From: Thiohalospira sp051746205
Lineage (GTDB): Bacteria; Pseudomonadota; Gammaproteobacteria; Thiohalospirales; Thiohalospiraceae
Assembly: GCA_051746205.1 (NCBI GenBank)
Contig: JBNJEU010000086.1
Coordinates: forward strand, 1-6,137
Length of the DNA: 6,137 bases
Direction: 5' to 3'
Made by a program: the position numbers and the translations under genes. The notes beneath the pieces are model-generated. The model was not told where the DNA came from. It worked only from the letters and a program-made list of their open reading frames with translations, and did not search any database. Below are positions 1 through 5,054 of the stretch, piece after piece; position 1 is the first letter of the stretch; each line of letters begins with the position of its first letter.

Positions 1-114
1 CACCCACTCCGTCGCCGCCGCCGCGTCCTCCGCGCTCAGATTGCTGTCCTGAAAAAACGAACCGTGGCCCGCGATGCCCTCGCTGCCCGTGGTGTTGGGA
101 TCGTGTTCCGCCAT
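1..114 (-). CDS. N-terminal fragment of an unrecognised protein (38 codons)
   Basis: An open frame starts at ATG 114-112 and runs off the left edge. It begins MAEHDPNTTGSEG and continues through a GSFFQDSNLSAEDAAAATEW segment. The start is supported by a clear Shine-Dalgarno GGAGG (complement of 121-125) with a 6-nt spacer, and by a sigma70-type promoter about 80 nt further upstream. The visible part is hydrophilic and rich in Gly, Ser, Asp and Ala, with no signal peptide or membrane segment. I do not recognise the family. In enterobacteria yqiB is followed by cpdA, but this start does not look like the start of a cpdA product. The gene has its own promoter, so it is probably expressed independently of yqiB. 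Confidence 0.7.
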   Translation of the reverse strand, partial: MAEHDPNTTGSEGIAGHGSFFQDSNLSAEDAAAATEWV

Positions 115-141
115 GTCGCACCTCCACCGGTCTGGAATTTC

Positions 142-170
142 GGGGCCCGATGCCCCCACCCCGTGCGGGG
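142..170 (-). promoter_or_regulatory. Two tandem GC hairpins in the leader of the partial gene
   Basis: Two adjacent inverted repeats lie between the promoter and the ribosome binding site of the left-edge gene. GGGGC/GCCCC pairs 142-146 with 152-156, and CCCCG/CGGGG pairs 159-163 with 166-170. Both would fold in the minus-strand leader RNA about 17 nt upstream of the Shine-Dalgarno. On the plus strand the second hairpin is followed by TTAATTT, a weak terminator-like tail, but no plus-strand gene needs one here. A structured leader or mRNA stabiliser is possible; function is inferred only. Confidence 0.35.
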
Positions 171-178
171 TTAATTTC

Positions 179-193
179 CGAGTGATTTACTCG
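179..193. repeat. Inverted repeat CGAGT-N5-ACTCG at the predicted transcription start
   Basis: A perfect 5-bp inverted repeat with a 5-nt centre lies immediately downstream of the -10 box (194-199) and spans the expected start point around 187. That is a position where an operator would block initiation. It could equally be a small 5' hairpin in the mRNA. Confidence 0.4.
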
Positions 194-222
194 ACTTTAG
201 GCGCGCCATCAGGCGCTGTCAA
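194..222 (-). promoter_or_regulatory. Sigma70-type promoter for the left-edge gene
   Basis: Read on the minus strand, there is a perfect -35 box TTGACA (222-217), a 17-nt spacer and a -10 box TAAAGT (199-194, 4 of 6 consensus bases). The predicted start is near 187, giving a leader of about 73 nt before ATG 114. This is the best promoter match in the window, and its -35 box is intact against a very GC-rich background. Confidence 0.7.
203..216. repeat. Inverted repeat GCGCC-N4-GGCGC between -35 and -10
   Basis: A perfect 5-bp inverted repeat with a 4-nt centre fills most of the spacer of the promoter at 194-222. A palindrome between -35 and -10 is a common operator position, seen for example with MerR-type and many dimeric repressors. 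No regulator gene can be tied to it from this window. Confidence 0.35.
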
Positions 223-303
223 CCAGAAGGAAAGAGGGGAATTCATGCAGCTCCTGCCGTGTTTCCGGGGGAACGGGACACACTGCAACAGGGCCGAAGG
301 TTG

Positions 304-738
304 TCAGGTGGGCGCCGCCACCTCGCGCAGCCCCAACCGCAGGCAGTAACGCAGCCAGTCCTCCAGGAAGCGATTCACCTGGCGCTTCTCGTCCGGAAGA
401 CGCATGGCCGCGTTGGGATAGCTGTAGCGCGGCTCGAGTCGTCCGCCGCCCTGGTAGTCGATCACCTCGGCCACCCGCGCATCGTGATAGGCGCGCACCG
501 TGAGGACCACGTCGGTCAGGCAGGAGCTCCCGCTCCCCAGACCGTGCTCCAGACGGACCGTGGAGGTGTACGGGGAGCGCTCGAGGACGACCACGCGCAG
601 CTCGCCACCGCCCTCGCCGGTCACGGCGGTGGCCCCGGCCCGCGCGGGGAAAGTCCCGAGCAGTCGCATGAGCATGCGGTAATTGGCGGCGTGGACCCGC
701 ATGGTGGCGGGGACGGCCTGTTCTCCCAGGGTATTCAT
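304..738 (-). CDS. yqiB: DUF1249 family protein, YqiB-like
   Basis: This gene encodes a 144-residue soluble protein of the DUF1249 family, comparable in length to E. coli YqiB (about 140 residues). Family hallmarks run along the chain: an N-terminal NYRMLMRLL helix (cf. NFSQLRRLL in E. coli), ERSPYTSTVRLE (cf. ESTRYTTLVTIE), TVRAYHDARVAEV (cf. TVRLYHDAMVAEV), and the C-terminal RYSYPN, DEK-Q-N-FL-DWLRYCL block, which is almost identical. ATG 738-736 is chosen because the N-terminus then matches the E. coli length and a GAGG lies just upstream; ATG 702 is possible but has no ribosome binding site. The biochemical function of the family is unknown. In enterobacteria it lies in the nudF-yqiB-cpdA-yqiA-parE cluster. 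Here neither neighbour is from that cluster, and the gene is divergent from a WaaA-like gene with about 94 nt between them. Confidence 0.93.
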   Translation of the reverse strand: MNTLGEQAVPATMRVHAANYRMLMRLLGTFPARAGATAVTGEGGGELRVVVLERSPYTSTVRLEHGLGSGSSCLTDVVLTVRAYHDARVAEVIDYQGGGRLEPRYSYPNAAMRLPDEKRQVNRFLEDWLRYCLRLGLREVAAPT

Positions 739-832
739 CCGGCCTCGTGGTCGTGGTTGCCTGTAGCCATTCGCGGTATGGTAACGCACCGCGGCCCTCG
801 GCACAGCCGAACATCCCGGAGACAACGACGCA
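739..832. promoter_or_regulatory. Divergent intergenic region between yqiB and the WaaA-like gene
   Basis: These 94 nt must carry the 5' signals of yqiB (minus) and of the WaaA-like gene (plus), unless yqiB is read from elsewhere. The best plus-strand match is TTGCCT at 757-762 with GGTAAC 17 nt on (780-785), and it is weak. No convincing minus-strand promoter is visible. A GGAG at 818-821 lies 11 nt before ATG 833, a rather long spacing. Confidence 0.3.
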
Positions 833-1828
833 ATGACCACCGAAACCGAACAACTCACCGTGCTCCTGGCCCACGCCGACACCCTGGCGGGCACCGAGCC
901 GTTCCTGAACCGTCTGCAGAAGGAGCGGGGGCCGCTGCTGCTGGTGACCCCCGACGGACGTGGTCCGGCGGGTTTCACCACGCGCCGGCCGCCGTGGCTC
1001 GGACGCGGGCGCTGGCTGGCCCGTCTGAAAGCAGCGCTGTTCATCCGCGTCGGCGACGCACCACGCTGGCCGTTGCCCGACTCCGCCCCGCACGTCTGGA
1101 TCAATGCCCCCTCGGGGGCCGACACCGCCGGGATGGCCGCGGTCTTCCGGGCCGACGACGGCGACCCCCTGCTCGCCCTGCCGCCGGTTCCGCCCCTGCC
1201 GGAGGCCAACCCGCTCTGCGAACGCTTCGCGGAACTGCGCGAGGCGGGACGCTGGATCCTCTATTTCCCGGCCACGGTCGAGGACGAGGAACCCATGGCC
1301 TATGGCGTTTTCTTCGAGCTGCTGCGCCGACGCAAGGGGTTCATGGCCCTGGCGCCCGCAGACGCCGAACGCTACGAACCGGTCTATCGCGAGGCCCTGA
1401 AATACCGCCTGCCCACCAATCGCCACAACCGCCTCTCCACCTCCTGGATCCCGAAGAAGAGCCGGGTCTACTACGTGGAAGATCGCGAGACCCTGGACGG
1501 CCTCCACGACTGCGCCGATGTGGTGGTCCCCGGCGGCACCCTGGTGGGTGATGCGCGACGGCCCGATCTGTTCACGCCGCTGGCCCGCGGGGTTGCCGTG
1601 GTGGTCGGACCGGCCCGCCGTGACGATCCGGTGGTCGCCGCCGCCCTGGCGGCCGGTGCGGTGCGGCCGGCCGCTGACGAGAACGATCTGGTGGAAGTTC
1701 TGCTGCCGCTGCTCGGCGATGCCGAAACGTGCCGCCAGCAGGCGTCCCGGGGGCGGGAATGGCTGGAATGTCACGGCGGCGCGGCTGAACGGATCCTGCG
1801 GGAACTGCCGCAGAAGGCGGCGCGCTAA
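833..1828 (+). CDS. Divergent, shortened WaaA/KdtA-like glycosyltransferase homologue
   Basis: The 331-residue product resembles 3-deoxy-D-manno-octulosonic acid transferase (about 420 residues), the GT-B enzyme that adds Kdo to lipid A. The N-terminal half has eroded counterparts of the family strands: LLAHADTLAGTE (10-22) where WaaA has HAVSVGE, then LLLVTPDG (35-42). The C-terminal half is closer. WILYFPATVEDEE (141-153) matches the family's GASTHEGEE region, FMALAPADAERYEPV (170-184) matches the VPRHPERF strand, and ADVVVPGGTLV (228-238) matches ADVAFVGGSLV. The family's GGHNPLEPA motif is replaced by GDARRPDLFTPLA, and the catalytic GE and the THEGEE histidine are absent. There is no N-terminal membrane anchor. 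The frame is intact, so this looks like a retained but non-canonical paralogue rather than a pseudogene. A genuine waaA is expected elsewhere in the genome. Its stop overlaps that of the convergent lipoprotein gene. The family assignment is moderately firm and the activity unknown. Confidence 0.65.
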   Translation: MTTETEQLTVLLAHADTLAGTEPFLNRLQKERGPLLLVTPDGRGPAGFTTRRPPWLGRGRWLARLKAALFIRVGDAPRWPLPDSAPHVWINAPSGADTAGMAAVFRADDGDPLLALPPVPPLPEANPLCERFAELREAGRWILYFPATVEDEEPMAYGVFFELLRRRKGFMALAPADAERYEPVYREALKYRLPTNRHNRLSTSWIPKKSRVYYVEDRETLDGLHDCADVVVPGGTLVGDARRPDLFTPLARGVAVVVGPARRDDPVVAAALAAGAVRPAADENDLVEVLLPLLGDAETCRQQASRGREWLECHGGAAERILRELPQKAAR

Positions 1829-2478
1829 CGACCCTCCTCCCCCCCGTCGACCAAGGAGGTGGCAATGTTGCGTTCCATGGACACCACTCGCCAATCGCCC
1901 CCACGCGATTCCACAGCCCGCTGCCAGTCATCGATCCGCCGCAGATAAGCCCACGCCTGCGCCGAACCACCGCGCCAGAGGCTCGAGTTGATGGCGACGA
2001 AGTCGTACTCGCTCAGTTCACTCGGGAGGCCACGCGGATCCGTTCCGCGCAGATCGGAGAAGAGGATGACGAGACGCCGACCGAAGCGCGGATGTTCCAG
2101 AAAGTGGAGCCCCCGACTCACGGACTGGACCAGCCCCGAGGCCAGCGCATCCCCGGAGCCCCGTGGTTTCTCCGCCAGGGTCGCCAGTTGCCGGGAAAGG
2201 GCACGGATCTGGGTCACCGCGCGCGAGGGCCGGCCATCCAGATGCATCCCCTCGCGTGCACCCAGATCCGGACGGTCCAACGCCAGGGCATCACCCGGAC
2301 GCGCCGCCGACAGGAGTTCGGTCACGACCTCTTCGACCTCTTCCACCGCCGCGTCACCCTCGGGGGGCACGGCGATCAGATAGACCCCGCGGGTGGCATC
2401 TTCCGTATTCACGCATCCTGTCAACAGCAGCGCGAAGACCAGCAGCGACAGCAGCCTCAGTCCGTGGTGTTCCGCCAT
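1825..2478 (-). CDS. Lipoprotein with a von Willebrand A-like domain (third gene of the operon)
   Basis: This gene encodes a 217-residue predicted lipoprotein. Residues 8-22 form a hydrophobic signal peptide ending in the lipobox LLTGC, with Cys22 as the lipidated residue. Val at +2 favours the outer membrane over the inner membrane. The mature part reads like a von Willebrand A fold: first strand GVYLIAV (31-37), a GSGDALASGL helix start (107-116), and the strand RLVILFSDLRGTD (135-147), which resembles the fourth strand with its metal-site aspartate. The first DxSxS metal motif is missing (VPPEGDA instead), so metal binding is doubtful. ATG 2478 is preferred over the in-frame GTG at 2502 because it places the signal peptide correctly; the only GGAGG is 13 nt away. 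The start lies 22 nt inside the upstream membrane-protein gene, which implies translational coupling. I do not recognise a named family. Confidence 0.8.
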   Translation of the reverse strand: MAEHHGLRLLSLLVFALLLTGCVNTEDATRGVYLIAVPPEGDAAVEEVEEVVTELLSAARPGDALALDRPDLGAREGMHLDGRPSRAVTQIRALSRQLATLAEKPRGSGDALASGLVQSVSRGLHFLEHPRFGRRLVILFSDLRGTDPRGLPSELSEYDFVAINSSLWRGGSAQAWAYLRRIDDWQRAVESRGGDWRVVSMERNIATSLVDGGEEGR

Positions 2479-3863
2479 GCGGTAATGCGCGCCTCCAGCC
2501 ACAGGGGGATGAATATGACCAGGTCGTAGAGCCGAACCCCCACCTCCATGGCGGCCCGAACCAGGCGAGCCAAAATGCGCATGAGGAAGGTGAGCAGTGC
2601 CAGCACCAGTTCCACCAAATCCCCCAGCACCACCTGAAGGTTCTGGAGCAGAGTCTGCAGGGGGATGGCCGTGAAGGCCAGCAGAAGCGGCAGCACAAAG
2701 CCGAGCAGAGTATGACTGACCACGGCGACCCCATGCGGTTCACTGGCCGCCGCCATGCCCGCCAGTTCGGCGGAAAGCGTCGAGACCTCCAGTAGAACGG
2801 CCTGGTGGAGATACCCCAGGCCGGCCCCGAGACTGGCGACCACCAGTAGCAACCCCCCTGCAACGGCGGTAATCAGATAGCGCAGCCGCTGGTCCAGGAC
2901 CGCCAGAGGCGGCATCAGCCGGGTCAACCCGACGCTGTCGGACATCACCAGTCCCGCCAGCAACGCCAGTCCTCCCATGAGCACCGCGGCGACATCGGCG
3001 GTATGCCACGGCCCCAGGAAACTGTAGGCGCCGACGAACTCGCGCATGGGATAGCTGAGAAGGCCGGTATTGACCACCGCCACCATGCCCAGGATGACGA
3101 GCACACCGGCTGCTACCAGGAAGCGCACCAGGTAGGGGGGGCGCAGGCGATGAGTTTCCGAGGCGCGCTGAGTGGTCAGTGCCTCGTAGTGCTCCAGTAA
3201 TTGTTCGAGGTGCTGGCTGCGCGTCTGCAACCCGCTGACATGGCCGTCCACGCTTGCCAGCAGACTCTGGACCTTCTTCCAGTGGGGCAGCATCCGCTGC
3301 AGACGACGGTGGCGCCAACGCGTTTCCATCTGATGGACGCGGAAGGCGCGGGCCTGGGCGCGGCGCAGGGCGCTCCCGATCCCGCCGAGCAGAGTGGCCG
3401 TGGTCCCCTCGTGGCGCTCACGGAGCCCGGTGACGGCCGTGGTGGCCTCACCCCACTCCGTTGGCAGCGGCGGCACCGCAACACTGTCGCGGTACTCTTC
3501 CTCCATGCACGCGATGAGCTCATTGAGTTCCCGCCGCTTCTCCGGGAAAACCTCCAGCTCACGCGCCATGGTCTGGTCCATGGCCCCGAACTCGCGACGC
3601 AACTGCGTCTCGAAACCCGCCATGCTGACCTCGACCCGCCTCGCCTCGTTGCGTGTACGCACATGGCGTCGAGCAGCCTCGAACCACGCGGCCAGCAGCC
3701 GCAGGTTGCCGCTGAGGAAGCGGGCCAGGGCACGGAGCAATCGGTGGACGGTCGGACGCCCCATATAGAGAAGCAAAAGCCCCAGCACCACCGCTAGGGC
3801 GATGGCGATGTTCGGATGCTGCTGAATCCAGGCCATCAGGGCGTTTCCCTCGGCGGCCCCCAT
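2457..3863 (-). CDS. Polytopic membrane protein with a long helical soluble region (second gene of the operon)
   Basis: This gene encodes a 468-residue membrane protein that I do not recognise. Its layout is: TM1 at residues 19-35; a soluble, highly charged and helical region at about 36-240, with heptad-like Leu patterns around 195-230 that suggest coiled coil; then TM2 (about 244-265), TM3 (288-308), TM4 (328-351) and TM5 (380-401). It ends in a long hydrophobic to amphipathic stretch (about 405-450) that may hold one or two more membrane or interfacial helices. No catalytic motif is visible. The start ATG 3863 has GGAAGGGG 9 nt upstream and lies 4 nt after the stop of the S24 gene; an in-frame GTG at 3896 inside that gene has no better support. 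Its 3' end overlaps the lipoprotein gene by 22 nt. The tight packing suggests that the membrane protein and the lipoprotein work together at the envelope; this is inference. Confidence 0.85.
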   Translation of the reverse strand: MGAAEGNALMAWIQQHPNIAIALAVVLGLLLLYMGRPTVHRLLRALARFLSGNLRLLAAWFEAARRHVRTRNEARRVEVSMAGFETQLRREFGAMDQTMARELEVFPEKRRELNELIACMEEEYRDSVAVPPLPTEWGEATTAVTGLRERHEGTTATLLGGIGSALRRAQARAFRVHQMETRWRHRRLQRMLPHWKKVQSLLASVDGHVSGLQTRSQHLEQLLEHYEALTTQRASETHRLRPPYLVRFLVAAGVLVILGMVAVVNTGLLSYPMREFVGAYSFLGPWHTADVAAVLMGGLALLAGLVMSDSVGLTRLMPPLAVLDQRLRYLITAVAGGLLLVVASLGAGLGYLHQAVLLEVSTLSAELAGMAAASEPHGVAVVSHTLLGFVLPLLLAFTAIPLQTLLQNLQVVLGDLVELVLALLTFLMRILARLVRAAMEVGVRLYDLVIFIPLWLEARITAWRNTTD

Positions 3864-3867
3864 GGCG

Positions 3868-4338
3868 TCAGACCCCTTCCGGCTGACGGATGACACCGGT
3901 TACGATACCGAGGATCTCCACCTCCTCGTTACGCAGATGGATCGGTGCCATCTCCGGATTGGCCGGCTGCAGGCGAAGACCATCGGCCTCGATATAGAAG
4001 CGTTTGAGGGTCACCCGTTCGCCGTTGATCATCGCCACTACCGACTGGCCATTCTCGGCGGTTTCGCGCTTATCGACGATGATGATGTCGCCGTCCTGGA
4101 TCCCGTCGTCGACCATGGAGTGGCCTCGCACCCGCAGGGCATAGGCGTTCTTGCGCACCATGTTGGCGGGGACGCGGACCGATTCCGACTGCTCTACCAC
4201 ATCCAGCGGATGGCCGGCGGCAATGTGGCCCAGCAGCGGGACCGTGGCCATCTCGGCCTCTTCCACCTCCAAGCCCTCGACACCGGGCACCCATTCCGGG
4301 CGGCGACGTTTCGGCAGTATCAGCGCGACGTTATCCAT
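3868..4338 (-). CDS. S24 (LexA/UmuD-like) self-cleaving peptidase without a DNA-binding domain
   Basis: The 156-residue product has the LexA C-terminal fold but no N-terminal winged helix. Visible features are the VPLLGHIAAGHPL cleavage segment with a predicted scissile bond Ala41-Gly42, the nucleophile Ser74 in RGHSMVDDGI, the GDIIIVD strand (83-89) and the general-base Lys112 in RVTLKRF. Spacings (33 and 38 residues) are close to those of E. coli LexA (Ala84, Ser119, Lys156). The first 30 residues are short and basic to acidic (PKRRRPEW, then EGLEVEEAE), too short for the roughly 70-residue LexA HTH. This architecture resembles UmuD, but no umuC follows. ATG 4338 has a strong GGGAG Shine-Dalgarno 8 nt upstream, which argues that the short form is real rather than a mis-called start. 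It heads an operon with a membrane protein and a lipoprotein. Likely role: RecA- or stress-triggered proteolytic switch or processing partner (inference). Confidence 0.9.
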   Translation of the reverse strand: MDNVALILPKRRRPEWVPGVEGLEVEEAEMATVPLLGHIAAGHPLDVVEQSESVRVPANMVRKNAYALRVRGHSMVDDGIQDGDIIIVDKRETAENGQSVVAMINGERVTLKRFYIEADGLRLQPANPEMAPIHLRNEEVEILGIVTGVIRQPEGV

Positions 4339-4375
4339 GTTCTTCTCTCCCACAGCAGCATGGCTTGTTATTCGG

Positions 4376-4404
4376 TAGAACGGTAACCGTGGTCATGGTA
4401 TAAA
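4376..4404 (+). promoter_or_regulatory. Candidate promoter of the SCO-psd operon
   Basis: A near-consensus -10 box TATAAA (4399-4404) stands out in AT-rich sequence, with a weak -35 TAGAAC (4376-4381) at a 17-nt spacing. A poor -35 with a good -10 suggests dependence on an activator or an unusual -35. The predicted leader is about 30 nt, ending in AAGAGG 4 nt before ATG 4440. Confidence 0.45.
4380..4390. repeat. Palindrome ACGGT-A-ACCGT in the divergent promoter region
   Basis: This perfect 5+1+5 inverted repeat lies between the divergent S24 and SCO genes. It falls inside the spacer of the plus-strand promoter candidate and covers the likely -10 of the minus-strand promoter. That position could control both directions. 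It is not a LexA box of the CTGT-N8-ACAG type. Additional GGTA copies lie at 4374-4377 and 4397-4400. Confidence 0.4.
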
Positions 4405-4408
4405 TCAA
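4380..4408 (-). promoter_or_regulatory. Candidate promoter of the S24/membrane/lipoprotein operon
   Basis: On the minus strand a TTGATT -35 (4408-4403) is followed after 17 nt by TACCGT (4385-4380), which keeps only 3 of 6 -10 consensus bases. The start would fall near 4373, leaving a leader of about 35 nt before ATG 4338. The match is weak, but this is the only plausible location, because the operon begins here and the divergent gene starts at 4440. Confidence 0.3.
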
Positions 4409-4439
4409 TGTTTTAGACGCCTGCACAACAAGAGGTACC

Positions 4440-5054
4440 ATGCGACGACTGCTTCCGATCCTCACCCTTGTCGCCCTGGCCGCCGTGACGGCGGCCTGGT
4501 TCACGGACCGTCTGACCAGCGGTCCCGATCACGGCGGCGGCGAGCTCTCGCCCGGCACGGAGCTGGAACGGCCCGTGGAATCCTTCGAGCTCCGCTTCGG
4601 TAACGGCGAGCCCTTTACACGCGCAGACCTCGAGGGAGACTGGGATCTGGTCTTTTTCGGCTACACCTACTGTCCCGATGTCTGCCCCACGACCCTGCAG
4701 CAGATCGAACGCACCCTGGAGCAGCTGGAAAAAGAGGACCGTCCGGCGCCTCGGGTCACCTACATCTCGGTCGACCCGGATCGTGACAAGCTCGAGCGCC
4801 TCGACGAATATGTCGGCTTCTTCCATGAAGATATCCGCGCCGCCACCGGCGCCCGCGAGGAACTGGACGCCATGGTGGACAACTTCGGCGTCGTCTATCG
4901 GCTCAATCTGGACGAGGGCGAAAACTATACCGTGGACCACAGCGCCGCCATCCTCGTCGTCGGTCCCGATGCCGTGATCCGCGCCGCCCTGGCACCGCCA
5001 CACGACCCCGAACGGGTCATTGCACGGCTGGAAGAACTCGGGGCGCTGGACTGA
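4440..5054 (+). CDS. SCO1/SenC family copper chaperone
   Basis: The 204-residue protein is anchored by an N-terminal hydrophobic helix (residues 4-20), with a thioredoxin-fold domain outside the cytoplasmic membrane. SCO hallmarks are the copper-binding CPDVC motif in GYTYCPDVCPTTL (Cys78 and Cys82), the YISVDPDRD strand-turn (108-116) and the third ligand His167 in TVDHSA. Family members deliver copper to the CuA site of cytochrome c oxidase subunit II and may act as thiol-disulfide reductases on it. The length is typical. ATG 4440 has AAGAGG 4 nt upstream and is the only start that keeps the anchor. The stop TGA overlaps the ATG of psd (TGATG at 5052-5056), so the two are one transcript and translationally coupled. 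No cytochrome oxidase gene is in the window, so the target oxidase cannot be identified. Confidence 0.95.
   Translation: MRRLLPILTLVALAAVTAAWFTDRLTSGPDHGGGELSPGTELERPVESFELRFGNGEPFTRADLEGDWDLVFFGYTYCPDVCPTTLQQIERTLEQLEKEDRPAPRVTYISVDPDRDKLERLDEYVGFFHEDIRAATGAREELDAMVDNFGVVYRLNLDEGENYTVDHSAAILVVGPDAVIRAALAPPHDPERVIARLEELGALD

Noticed and set aside
223..303. Terminator after yqiB
   Set aside because: Only a 4-bp TTCC/GGAA dyad and scattered complementary bases are visible, with no T run in the minus-strand direction.
209..1894. A 561-codon open frame on the minus strand
   Set aside because: It is a shadow in GC-rich DNA. It runs antisense through the WaaA-like gene and in another frame through yqiB, and its translation is low-complexity (Arg, Gly, Pro) without domain signs.
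2479..2502. GTG start at 2502 for the lipoprotein
   Set aside because: It would add eight polar residues before the signal peptide and has no ribosome binding site upstream; ATG 2478 gives a normal lipoprotein signal.
3864..3896. GTG start at 3896 for the membrane protein
   Set aside because: It would extend the overlap into the S24 gene. ATG 3863 has GGAAGGGG at a proper distance and follows the S24 stop by 4 nt.
3868..4338. Calling the S24 protein a true LexA repressor or UmuD
   Set aside because: There is no winged-helix domain for LexA and no UmuC neighbour for UmuD. The family (S24) is clear, but the specific name is not.
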